From Actinomycetes bacterium (GTDB lineage Bacteria > Actinomycetota > Acidimicrobiia > Acidimicrobiales > RAAP-2), in assembly GCA_021798955.1 (NCBI GenBank), contig JAJZBK010000004.1, positions 1 to 64,000 on the forward strand: a DNA stretch of 64,000 bases, given 5' to 3'. The position numbers and the translations under genes were made by a program. Shown here one piece after another: positions 35,585-44,061 of the stretch. The number at the start of each line of letters is the position of its first letter. Position 1 is the stretch's first letter. Under the pieces are notes generated by a model. It was not told where the DNA came from, did not search any database, and worked only from the letters and a program-made list of their open reading frames with translations.

Positions 35585-36127
35585 ATGCCACAGCGACACG
35601 TCGGAGCCCCCGAGCCCGAGGAACGGGGGCCGGAGCTCACCCACGTCGACCGGAACGGACGCGCCCGGATGGTCGACGTCTCCGCCAAGCCGTGGACCGT
35701 GCGCCTGGCCCTCGCCCGGTGCCGGGTGCAGTTCGAGCGGCCCCCACTGACGGGCGACCCCCTCGACGACGGGACGACCCCGCTCGTACCGTGGTCCGAG
35801 GTCTTCGAGGAAGCCCGTCTGGCGGGCATCCAGGCAGCCAAGCGCACATCCGAGCTGATCCCGCTGTGTCATCGGCTGGCCAGCGCGCACACCGACGTCC
35901 ACCTGCAGCTTACTGACGGCGGCGTGGCGATCGAGGGAACGGCGCAGGTCGTAGCGCCCACCGGCGTCGAGATGGAAGCGCTCACCGTGTGTGCCACGGC
36001 GGCCCTCGCCGTGCTCGCCGTCGTCCTCCCCTTCGACCCCGACGCCTCGATCGAAGACCTGACCCTGTGGCGCAAGAGCGGCGGCCGCTCGGGGGTGTGG
36101 GAGCGGGCCGCGCACCCCGAGATCTGA
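35585..36127 (+). CDS. moaC: Cyclic pyranopterin monophosphate synthase MoaC
   Basis: 180 residues. AKRTSELIPLCHRL and the substrate loop GTAQVVAPTGVEMEAL are diagnostic; MVDVSAKPWTVRLA opens the core. It works with MoaA to make cyclic pyranopterin monophosphate. Here it stands apart from the moaE operon and diverges from mobA. The ATG at 35585 is 7 nt after TAGCGT; a GTG three codons upstream overlaps that box and is less likely. Confidence 0.93.
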   Translation: MPQRHVGAPEPEERGPELTHVDRNGRARMVDVSAKPWTVRLALARCRVQFERPPLTGDPLDDGTTPLVPWSEVFEEARLAGIQAAKRTSELIPLCHRLASAHTDVHLQLTDGGVAIEGTAQVVAPTGVEMEALTVCATAALAVLAVVLPFDPDASIEDLTLWRKSGGRSGVWERAAHPEI

Positions 36128-36701
36128 CCCGACCGGACGACCGCCACGCCAGCTGGGCGGGAGGACGCACAGCCGTTCCTCCGCCGCCGTTCACCGGCGG
36201 ACGCTCGTGCGTCGAGGTCCCCGTGCACCCGCACCGTGCCCATGGTCCCAGTATGGCGGTCCAGGTCGCGCTCCCACCCACCGCACCGGGGGAGGCGAGA
36301 CCCGTGGGAGCAGGCTGCGCCGGCACCAGCGGCCACGACGGCTCGGTCCAGCGCCGACGCCGGAGGAGGGCTCGCGGCGCAGCGTTCGCCCGCACCCCAG
36401 CGCGACGCCGAACGAGGAGGGGGAACGGCCGGCGCACGCGTCGCACCGACGCTGGCGTGACCGCACACCGGGCCGTGTGCACCGATGCCGCGACGCGACG
36501 GCTGCGGGCATGGGCACTCCGAAGAGGTGTCACACCGACAGGCCACTATCTCGGCGTGGAGCCCACCGTCCTGATGGATCGCACAGCTGGCACAAGGGGC
36601 CGCAGCGACGGCTGCGCTGACCGCAGGGAAGGTCCCGGAGCTCGCCGCCACGGCTCGACCCGACCGTCAAGTCCGGGCGTTGTCGCGCCGATGCGTCCCA
36701 G
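36128..36701. other. 574-bp stretch without a recognisable gene
   Basis: Open frames run through it on both strands, but none has a recognisable motif or a good start. The minus-strand frame between about 36420 and 36651 is Cys-rich (CASCAIHQ, CRCDTSSECPCPQ) and might be a short gene; I could not support it further. Confidence 0.3.
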
Positions 36702-37607
36702 GTGAACGAGCTCACGGTGGCCCGCCGCCGGCACAGTGGACACGACTGCCTCGACGTGTGCACGCATACGGGGGTACGAGTGGGCTGGGTCGACCTCGAC
36801 GACGGCCGGGCCGTGCTCCGGCGTGCCGACCTGCGCCAGGAGTTCGAGCAGGCGCTCGGTCGGTACGGCTGCGAGCTCGCCGGGCAGCGGAGGGGCCAGG
36901 CCCAACGTGGCGGGGCCTCCCCTCAGGCGCTCGTGCGCCCGCGCTCCCACCCCGGTGCCGACGTCGTGGTCGGTCCTTGGGTGGACCTTGCCGCCAACGA
37001 GCCCGGCCGCTCGGTCGCCGCCACAGCCGCTGCGCTGCGCCACGAGGCGCCCGTGCGCTCCCTGCTCGCCCGGCTGCTCGGCGTGCACACGCGCGAGCGC
37101 GCCTTCCGGGTGGGCGCCGACGGCGAGCGCGTCGTCGGCGGACAGCTGGCACGGCTCCCCGCGGGCTGGCACGCCCTGCACTCGGTGCCGGTGGGGACAC
37201 GGGGCGCCGACATCGACCACGTGGTCATCGGACCCGGCGGCATCTACACGGTCAACACCAAGCACCTTTCGGACGCCCGCGTCTGGCTGCGCGGCGACCT
37301 GCTGGTCGTCAACGGGCACGAACGCCACTACGTGCCAGCGGCGCGGGCGGAAGCCGAACGGGCGAGCCGGCTCCTCGGGCGGGCGCTGGGTGGTGTGGGG
37401 AACGGGGGCGTCGACGTCGTCGGAGTCGTCGCCTTGGTCGGCGCGGAGAACGGGTTCAACGTCCGCTGCCAGCCCACCGATGGCGCCGTGGCGGTCGTCG
37501 GACACCGCCAGCTCGTCCCGTGGCTGCTCCGACGACCGACCGTCCTTCGTCCAGACGACATCGAGGCGGTCTTCGCGGCGGCGCGGCGGCCTGGCACCTG
37601 GGCGTAA
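36702..37607 (+). CDS. NERD (nuclease-related) domain protein
   Basis: 301 residues from a GTG. The C-terminal half has the NERD core: VPVGTRGADIDHVVIGPGGI, then YTVNTKH. These match the Glu/Asp-x(n)-Asp-Lys region of restriction-endonuclease-like folds. The N-terminal third resembles no domain I recognise. NERD proteins are thought to process DNA but few are characterised. Residues 63-73 (QRRGQAQRGGA) are encoded by a 19-bp segment identical to the core of the repeat array that starts just after the gene. Confidence 0.75.
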   Translation: MNELTVARRRHSGHDCLDVCTHTGVRVGWVDLDDGRAVLRRADLRQEFEQALGRYGCELAGQRRGQAQRGGASPQALVRPRSHPGADVVVGPWVDLAANEPGRSVAATAAALRHEAPVRSLLARLLGVHTRERAFRVGADGERVVGGQLARLPAGWHALHSVPVGTRGADIDHVVIGPGGIYTVNTKHLSDARVWLRGDLLVVNGHERHYVPAARAEAERASRLLGRALGGVGNGGVDVVGVVALVGAENGFNVRCQPTDGAVAVVGHRQLVPWLLRRPTVLRPDDIEAVFAAARRPGTWA

Positions 37608-37633
37608 CAGGCACGCTCGACGGCACCTCGGGG

Positions 37634-37832
37634 CGGGGCCGGGCCCAACGTGGCGGGGCGGGGCCCAACGTGGCGGGGCCGGGCCCAACATGGCGGGGCC
37701 GGGCCCAACGTGGCGTGGCGTGGCGTGGCGTGGCGTGGCGTGGCGTGGCGTGGCGTGGCGTGGCGTGGCGTGGCGTGGCGTGGCGGGGCGGAGCGGGGCG
37801 GGGCGGGGCGGAGCGGAGCGGGGCGGGGCGGG
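37634..37832. repeat. Compound array: 20-bp units then 5-bp units
   Basis: About four copies of a 20-bp unit (core GGGCCCAACGTGGCGGGG) run into about 15 copies of TGGCG and then GGGCG/GAGCG pentamers. It is strongly strand-asymmetric in G versus C and lies 25 bp past the NERD gene stop. Confidence 0.95.
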
Positions 37833-37880
37833 ACCTGGCTCGACGTCCGCCTGCCGGAGGCTGATGCAACTAGCAGCGGC

Positions 37881-37987
37881 CTCTGACCGCCAACCCCTCT
37901 GACCGCCAACCCCTCTGACCGCCAACCCCTCTGACCGCCAACCCCTCTGACCGCCAACCCCTCTGACCGCCAACCCCTCTGACCGCC
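37881..37987. repeat. 16-bp tandem repeat, 6.7 copies
   Basis: Unit CTCTGACCGCCAACCC. It is the second array in the same 544-bp gap between the NERD gene and the beta-propeller lipoprotein gene; apart from the arrays that gap holds nothing I recognise. Confidence 0.95.
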
Positions 37988-38151
37988 GGACGTGCTGGGC
38001 GCGCCCCCTCCCGACGACGCCTGTGCCAGGGTGTCCCTACCTGCCGCCATTCCACCGGCCGGGTCGGACCGTCACCGCTTGGCCGCGGGCACCCTGCCCG
38101 TCATCCCCGGTCGCGGCGGCGGTCAGCTGCCCAGGCGTGCAAGGAGGCGAC

Positions 38152-39462
38152 GTGACGACGCGACGAGCCACCAGAGCAACGACGGCACCACCTCTCCGCC
38201 TGAGCACCTCCCAACGGGTGGTCGCCGCACTGGCTGCCGTCGCCGTCTTGCTCGCCGCCTGCTCGAGCCCGAGCGTCACACCTCCCCCCCACCACCGGGG
38301 GCGGACAACACGGCCGTCCGCGTCACCGGTGAGCTCGCGCAGCACCTTCCCGCCAGGGACGCCGGCATGGCTTTCCACGCTCGAACGCGCCGCGGCCGGC
38401 AGCCCGAGCTACCTCCAGCCCGGTTCGGACCCCTCGGTCCTCCCGGGCCCCGTGCTGATCGCCGACCGGAACAACTCACGCCTCCTCCTCGTCGACCCGA
38501 AGGGGCAGATCCTCTGGCAGTACCCGCCGCCGGGGACGCCGACGACCGCGGCCTTCCGTTCGCCCGACGACGCCTTTTTCGGGCCGAACGGCAAGGAGGT
38601 CATCGCCACCGAAGAGTCGAACTTCGCTCTCAGCACCATCGCGCTCCACCGCACGCCGACGGGGCCCGAGCCCGTCACGGGCACCGTCACCTGGACGTAC
38701 GGGCACCCGGGCGTGCCCGGTTCTGCCGCTGACGAGCTCGACAACCCCGACGACGCCATGCTGCTGCCCAACGGGGACGTGCTCACCGCCGACATCAAGA
38801 ACTGCCGGATCCTCCTCATCGACCCCGGAGCACATGTGCCGACCCACATCTACGGAGAGACCACCCCGTACTGCTACCACCAGCCCCCGGCTCGCTTCGG
38901 GAGCCCAAACGGCGTGTTCCCCATGACCAACGGCGACTACCTGGTCACCGAGATCAACGGCGACTGGGTCGACGAGATGACGCCATCGGGGTCCATCGTC
39001 TGGTCCACCCATCCGCCGGGCTTCTCGTACCCCTCCGACAGCAACGAGGTCAGCCCCGGCGTCTTCGTGTCGGTCGACTACACGAAGCCGGGCGGCCTCG
39101 AGACGTTCAACCAACAGGGGCAGGTGTTGTGGCGGTACACGCCGACGAGCCCCTCCGGCGTCCTCGACGAGCCCTCCTTGGCGCTCCCCCTGCCCAACGG
39201 CGACTTCCTGCTGAACGACGACTACAACCACCGGGTCATCGTCGTCGACCCCCACACCAACCAGATCGTCTGGCAGTACGGCCACACCGGCGTGCCGGGC
39301 TCTGCCCCTGGCTACCTCGACAAGCCTGACGGCGTGGACCTCGCCCCGCCGTTCTCGCTCCTCGTCGCCCACGCGGCGACCATGGGACTGCCCCCGGCGA
39401 GCTTCGCACCGTCTGCTCCGGGGCTCAACGCCAGCAGTCCGGGGGGTTCGACCGCCCCCTAG
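38152..39462 (+). CDS. Secreted beta-propeller (PQQ/NHL-like) lipoprotein
   Basis: 436 residues. Lipobox LLAAC at about 33-37. The mature part is a beta-propeller built of repeats with the pattern VLIADRNNSRLLLVDPKGQI-LWQY, e.g. LLPNGDVLTADIKNCRILLID and LPNGDFLLNDDYNHRVIVVD; the last repeat closes with QIVWQYGHTGVPGSAPGYL. No catalytic residues identify an enzyme. AAGGAGG sits 4-5 nt before the GTG at 38152, the strongest ribosome-binding site in the window, and decides the start. Confidence 0.8.
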   Translation: MTTRRATRATTAPPLRLSTSQRVVAALAAVAVLLAACSSPSVTPPPHHRGRTTRPSASPVSSRSTFPPGTPAWLSTLERAAAGSPSYLQPGSDPSVLPGPVLIADRNNSRLLLVDPKGQILWQYPPPGTPTTAAFRSPDDAFFGPNGKEVIATEESNFALSTIALHRTPTGPEPVTGTVTWTYGHPGVPGSAADELDNPDDAMLLPNGDVLTADIKNCRILLIDPGAHVPTHIYGETTPYCYHQPPARFGSPNGVFPMTNGDYLVTEINGDWVDEMTPSGSIVWSTHPPGFSYPSDSNEVSPGVFVSVDYTKPGGLETFNQQGQVLWRYTPTSPSGVLDEPSLALPLPNGDFLLNDDYNHRVIVVDPHTNQIVWQYGHTGVPGSAPGYLDKPDGVDLAPPFSLLVAHAATMGLPPASFAPSAPGLNASSPGGSTAP

Positions 39463-39482
39463 CAGACCACCCGGTCAGCCGT

Positions 39483-40673
39483 TCACAGGCGCGTGAGCTT
39501 CCACGAGGCCGACGGGCCGGACAGGTCGGCTGCCGTCCGGATGGGCACGGTGGTGGTCGTTCCGCCGTGCTCGATGGCGAGCGAGCCGATCCGCTCTCCC
39601 GCCCGCACCGACCCCGACGGCAGCGACACGTGCTCCACCAGGCGGACCGGAAGACCGGGCCAACCCACCACCCGGACGGTCCCACCGGCCACGGCGGCCA
39701 CCGAGCTGTTCCATGCCGTGGTCACGTGACCCACCACCGTCCCGTCGGTGACCACCGATTCGCTACGCAGGACGGCGGTGGCCGCCTTGACCAGGGCCTT
39801 TCCCGCGTCGAGGGCGGTCGTGATGGGGCTCACGCCTCCCTGGCCCATCACCGCCCCCACGAGGTGCACGGTGCGCCCACCGACCGTCGGGTCGGCGTCG
39901 AAGAGGAAGCACCCACCCGACGTGGCGTTGGTGCCAGTCTTGATGCCCACGATGCCGTCGTGCCCGAGCACCGCGTCGTAGTTGTAGAGGAGCCCGGCCA
40001 CCGGCAGGATGACCTGGGGCATGGCCACGATGTGGGCGAAGGCTGGGATGCGCATCGCCGCTTCACCCAACTTGACCAGGTCCGGGGCGTTCGACACCGA
40101 GCCCGAGGTGAACCCGGCGGGCCCGGTGAAATGAGTCGAGGTGAGGCCCAAGGCCCGGGCGTCGGCGTTCATCTTGTCCACGAACGCCGTGGTGCTCCCG
40201 GCGTCCCAGTTGGCCAGCAGACGCGCCAGGTTGTTCCCCGAAGGAATGAGCATGCCCTCGAGGGCTTGCCGTTCGCTGAGCTGCTCGCCCGCCTTGACCG
40301 CGACCACGGACTGCTTCTCCGAGAGGGACAGGGCGTAGTCGTAGACGTCAGTAGCGCTGACGGTGAGCTCGGGTCCTGACGCGCCGGGGGCAAGCGGGTG
40401 GTCGTGGAGCACGACGTAGGCGGTCATGACCTTGGTGATGCTGGCGATCGGCAGCGCCTCCGTCGACCCCACCGAGCCGAAGCTTCCGACACCGTCAACA
40501 GCGAGGGCGGCCTCCCCAGTCTGGGGCCAGGGGAGTGCCGGTCGCTGCCCGGCCAGACGGACCGTGGCGAGCGAGGGTGCATAGCTCGGGGGCGGGACAG
40601 AACGGAACCACTGGACACCGACCAGGGCAGCCACGACCACCACCACCGCTCCGACAACGATCCGGGTCACGTC
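39483..40673 (-). CDS. D-alanyl-D-alanine carboxypeptidase (serine peptidase S11)
   Basis: About 396 residues. An N-terminal signal anchor (VTRIVVGAVVVVVAALVGVQWF) is followed by the penicillin-binding fold with SITK (nucleophile Ser and Lys), SGN and KTGT boxes. It trims the terminal D-Ala of peptidoglycan stem peptides outside the membrane. The C-terminal 100 residues form a beta-rich domain as in PBP5-type enzymes. The start is uncertain: AAGGAGG lies 11 nt before the GTG at 40673, while another GTG at 40703 would place that ribosome site inside the gene. Confidence 0.85.
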   Translation of the reverse strand, partial: DVTRIVVGAVVVVVAALVGVQWFRSVPPPSYAPSLATVRLAGQRPALPWPQTGEAALAVDGVGSFGSVGSTEALPIASITKVMTAYVVLHDHPLAPGASGPELTVSATDVYDYALSLSEKQSVVAVKAGEQLSERQALEGMLIPSGNNLARLLANWDAGSTTAFVDKMNADARALGLTSTHFTGPAGFTSGSVSNAPDLVKLGEAAMRIPAFAHIVAMPQVILPVAGLLYNYDAVLGHDGIVGIKTGTNATSGGCFLFDADPTVGGRTVHLVGAVMGQGGVSPITTALDAGKALVKAATAVLRSESVVTDGTVVGHVTTAWNSSVAAVAGGTVRVVGWPGLPVRLVEHVSLPSGSVRAGERIGSLAIEHGGTTTTVPIRTAADLSGPSASWKLTRL

Positions 40674-40878
40674 CCTGCTCGCCTCCTTGTGGACATCCGC
40701 CACGTTCGTGCCCCGGCCGGCAGGCGCGAGCCTCGGAGCGACTGCGGGTGCTCTCCAGGCGCCGCCGGCTGACGCCCGGGGGCCCACGGTAGACAGTCCG
40801 ACGGCGAGACGGGTGGCGCCCCCAGGGGAGCTGGGGTGCTTCCCCCGGGTCGGTCCTGAGCAGACCGGACCGGGGCTG

Positions 40879-40953
40879 CCCGGCGTGGTCGGGCGGCCTC
40901 GGGTCAGCCCGGCGTGGTCGGGCGGCCCCGGGTCAGCCCGGCGTGGTCGGGCG
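40879..40953. repeat. 29-bp stop-codon repeat at a gene 3' end
   Basis: 2.6 copies of a 29-bp unit (core CCCGGCGTGGTCGGGCGGCC). On the gene strand each complete unit contains GGGCTGACCC, and the gene's TGA is the one in the first copy. A 29-bp period puts the next TGA in a different frame. Confidence 0.9.
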
Positions 40954-42108
40954 AGCGGACATGGTCACGAAGTCACGCGCCCACCACGACTCGAAGAACG
41001 TCCAGGGTCCCTGCACGGTCGACGGGAGGAGCTTCGTGCCGTTCGCCGGCGCGGCAAGCCCACCCGGCGGCGGGTCGTAGGAGGCGAAGACCGGCCAGTC
41101 CGGGTTGATGTCGAGCTCCATCCCACGCACGACCCCTGCGGCCACGAGCAGCTGCGCCAGCTGCAACGGGTCGAGGGCTGGCCCGGCCGCGTAGACGAGG
41201 GCGCCATCGGCGGTGACCCCGACGCCCGAGCGCCACTGGGCCTCGATACCGGGCACGGAGGGCGCGCACGACGTGGCCCCGCACGTGGCCCCCCATGCCT
41301 GCCAGTCCGGGGTCGCCGCCTGGGTGGTCGGCCGACCCCCGTCGACGAGCAGGACGAGGTTCTGTCGCACAGAGACGACGTCGGGCGCCATCTGCACGTC
41401 GGTGCCCCATGCGCCCACCGTCACTCCGCCGCCCGAGGTGATGACGAGCGAGGCGGCGCCGGCCACCAGCGGCACGATCGTCCGGCCTTCGGTGACGTAG
41501 CCCCCGCCGGCTGCGTCCATCTTGAACCCGCCGTTGAACGCGGCAACGAGCGAGGCCGCCTGGGCCGGCTCGATCGGGGCGGTGTAGCGGTAGGGGCCGC
41601 CGCCGGGGCTCACCGATCCGGAGTACAGGCGAGCGGCCAACAGGTGGGTGTCCATCCAGGCGACCCCCGCCGGCTGCGAGCCCCCAGGGGGCACGAGGGT
41701 CGTCTCGTAGAGGGCGGGAGACCCGTCGACGAGGCGACCGGCCGGACGCCACGCACCTGTCCCGGGCGAGGCAGCAGCGATCGGAGCCGGCGGGGGCAAC
41801 GGGGTCATCGACGGCGACACGCCCTGCGAGCCGGCCGGCGGCGAGGAGGCCGCCGGCACCTCGGAGGGTTGCGTCGGCGGCGGGGTGGCGGGCGTCGGCG
41901 AGGTCGGAGCGGTGGGCCGGGCAATCGGGACGGTTGGGCCGGAGCGGGGTCGGTGGCGCCCGGAAGCGGCGAGACCACCGCCACAGGCCGCGGTCAGCAG
42001 GCCGAGGGTGACGAGCACCAAGGACAGTCGCGCCGTCCCGAGGCCACGGTGGACCAGCCGGTCGGTGACGGCGGGCACCGGTCCAGGGGTAGGTCGTCGC
42101 GCCACCAC
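40933..42108 (-). CDS. Phosphodiester glycosidase (NAGPA) family lipoprotein
   Basis: 391 residues. Lipobox LLTAAC follows a signal peptide; a Pro/Ser/Thr linker of about 70 residues leads to a NAGPA-type domain (AAFNGGFKMDAAGGGYVTEG, LLVDGGRPTT, GVGVTADGALVYAAG, GMELDINPDWPVF). Relatives of mammalian N-acetylglucosamine-1-phosphodiester glycosidase in bacteria probably act on cell-wall glycans. AAGGGA lies about 6 nt before the GTG at 42108. The stop codon lies in a tandem repeat. Confidence 0.8.
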   Translation of the reverse strand: MVARRPTPGPVPAVTDRLVHRGLGTARLSLVLVTLGLLTAACGGGLAASGRHRPRSGPTVPIARPTAPTSPTPATPPPTQPSEVPAASSPPAGSQGVSPSMTPLPPPAPIAAASPGTGAWRPAGRLVDGSPALYETTLVPPGGSQPAGVAWMDTHLLAARLYSGSVSPGGGPYRYTAPIEPAQAASLVAAFNGGFKMDAAGGGYVTEGRTIVPLVAGAASLVITSGGGVTVGAWGTDVQMAPDVVSVRQNLVLLVDGGRPTTQAATPDWQAWGATCGATSCAPSVPGIEAQWRSGVGVTADGALVYAAGPALDPLQLAQLLVAAGVVRGMELDINPDWPVFASYDPPPGGLAAPANGTKLLPSTVQGPWTFFESWWARDFVTMSARPTTPG

Positions 42109-42173
42109 GCCGTTCCCTTCCGACCAGGGACCGGCCCGTCGGGACCTTCCGAGCGATGGCCGCGTGGTCCGGC

Positions 42174-43862
42174 CTACGACTCGACGTCGAAGAAGGTCGA
42201 GCGCAGCTCGCGCTTGAGCATCTTGCCCGACGGGTTGCGGGGCAACCGGTCCTCGCTGAAGACGATCCGCGACGGGACCTTGAACGGTGCCAGACGTTCG
42301 GACAGGAAGGTCCGGAGCTCGTCCTCGGTCAGCGAGGCACCGTGCTTGCACTGCACGACGCAGGCGACCTCCTCGCCGAGCCGCTCGTGGGGGACACCGA
42401 ACACCGCAGCTTCGTAGACGGCTGGGTGCTCGTAGATGGCGCTCTCGACCTCTGCGCAGTAGACGTTCTCACCCCCCCGCAAGACCATGTCCTTGGCCCG
42501 GTCCTCGATGTAGAGGAACCCCTCCTCATCGATCCGGCCGATGTCACCCGTAGCGAGCCACCCCTCCACGATCGTCTCGGCAGTGGCCTCCGGCTTGTTC
42601 CAGTACCCACGGATGAGATTGGGGCCCTTCAGCCAGATCTGGCCACGGCTTCCGACGGGGAGCACGGCGCCGAACTCATCGCGGATCTCGACGTCCATGA
42701 TGGTCGTCCGGGCACGACCGGTCGAGGTGGGATGGGCGACGTAGTCGTCACCGGTGTTCCCCGGGCCGTACGCGTTCGTCTCGGTCATCCCGTAGCCGAT
42801 GTTCGGGCGCCCCCGACGGAAGCCGTGCTCGACGCGGTCGACCAGCGTGGCCGGCGCGGGAGCGCCGCCGCCACCGACGCTCACCAGCGAGGACGTGTCG
42901 TACTCGGAGAACTTCGGGCACTCGAGGAGGTCCCAGCTCTGGGTCGGCACTCCGACGAACGTGGTCACCCGCTCGGCTTCGATGAGCCGGAGTGCCTCTT
43001 CGGGCTCCCATTTGCGCATCATGACGAGCTTGTAGTGCAGCCCGAAGCACGACAGCATCACCGGAACGCACCCGGTCACGTGGAAGAGCGGGACGATGAG
43101 GATGAAGCTCGGTTCGAACCCACCGCCGCCCAGGATGTTCTCCCCCCGACGAGCCGACTGGATCGTGGTGTTGGCCCAGAACGCCATCAACGCGTGCACG
43201 ACCGCCCGGTGGGTCGACACGGCGCCCTTGGGGAACCCGGTCGTCCCCGACGTATAGAGGATGGTGGCGTCGTCGTCGGGGCCGACGTCGACGGACGGCA
43301 TGGCGTCCCCGAGGGTGACCACGTCCTCGTACCTGCGGACGCCGTCGGGGAGCACCGCTGCGGGCTCGGTCCGCACCACGATGACCGGTATGCCCCGCTC
43401 GGCGGCCACCCGCCCGGAACGCTCGGCGCGCTCGGGGTCGGCGACCAGCACGGAAAGCCCCGAGTCCTCGACTCCGTAGGCCAGCTCGGGCTCGGTCCAC
43501 CAGGCGTTCAGCGAGACGGAGACGGCCCCGACCGACAGGATGGCGGCAAAGGCCACCACCCACTCGGGGAGGTTCCGCATGGCAATGCCGACCCGGTCAC
43601 CCTTGCGGACGCCATACGTGTGGACGAGGGCGTGGGCCAGCGCGTCGACATGGCGCATGGTCTCGTCGAAGGTCCACCGCTCGTCTTCGTAGACGAGGAA
43701 CGTCGATTCGTCTCCCCGCGCCCTGGCAAAGAGGTGCCCGAGCGTGGGCGGTGCGTTCTTGAACAGCCGATAGCGAACCCCCCGTACGGTCCCCTCGACC
43801 AGCTCGAAGTCCTGCCCGGGCCCGGTGACAGCGGCGAACGCCTCGTCGTAGCTGAGCGGCAT
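42174..43862 (-). CDS. Acyl-CoA synthetase (AMP-forming)
   Basis: 562 residues of the ANL superfamily. ATP/AMP motifs are ILYTSGTTGFPKGA, GYGMTETNAYG, WLATGDIGRIDEEGFLYIED (hinge aspartate region) and the catalytic lysine in LPRNPSGKMLKREL. It activates a carboxylate, probably a fatty acid, to its CoA thioester; chain length cannot be read. GAGAGAGG lies about 8 nt before the ATG at 43862, which excludes the 124 extra codons of the open frame. Confidence 0.9.
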   Translation of the reverse strand: MPLSYDEAFAAVTGPGQDFELVEGTVRGVRYRLFKNAPPTLGHLFARARGDESTFLVYEDERWTFDETMRHVDALAHALVHTYGVRKGDRVGIAMRNLPEWVVAFAAILSVGAVSVSLNAWWTEPELAYGVEDSGLSVLVADPERAERSGRVAAERGIPVIVVRTEPAAVLPDGVRRYEDVVTLGDAMPSVDVGPDDDATILYTSGTTGFPKGAVSTHRAVVHALMAFWANTTIQSARRGENILGGGGFEPSFILIVPLFHVTGCVPVMLSCFGLHYKLVMMRKWEPEEALRLIEAERVTTFVGVPTQSWDLLECPKFSEYDTSSLVSVGGGGAPAPATLVDRVEHGFRRGRPNIGYGMTETNAYGPGNTGDDYVAHPTSTGRARTTIMDVEIRDEFGAVLPVGSRGQIWLKGPNLIRGYWNKPEATAETIVEGWLATGDIGRIDEEGFLYIEDRAKDMVLRGGENVYCAEVESAIYEHPAVYEAAVFGVPHERLGEEVACVVQCKHGASLTEDELRTFLSERLAPFKVPSRIVFSEDRLPRNPSGKMLKRELRSTFFDVES

Positions 43863-44061
43863 CCGTGTGGTCCTCTCTCGAGTCGTGTCGTTCTTCCCAG
43901 CCCGCCGCGGCGCCCATCGAAGTCGCTCTCCGGCGGCCGACGTGTGCCCGGTCCTCACCGTAGCGGTGCATCCGGACGACAGCGAGACCTCGAGCAGGGG
44001 CTCCAGTCGGCCCAAGGGCTCCGGTCGGCTCGAGGAACCCGGTCGGCTCGCACTTGTTGGC

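Noticed and set aside
36128-36701. Cys-rich minus-strand frame after moaC as a gene
   Set aside because: No start signal or known motif, and its continuation runs antisense through moaC.
36546-37973. A 475-codon minus frame over the NERD gene and arrays
   Set aside because: Composed of translated repeats ([10 protein letters not shown]-type) and antisense to the NERD domain.
19650-37987. Repeat arrays considered as CRISPR
   Set aside because: Units are directly adjacent with no spacers, unit lengths are too short and no cas genes are present.
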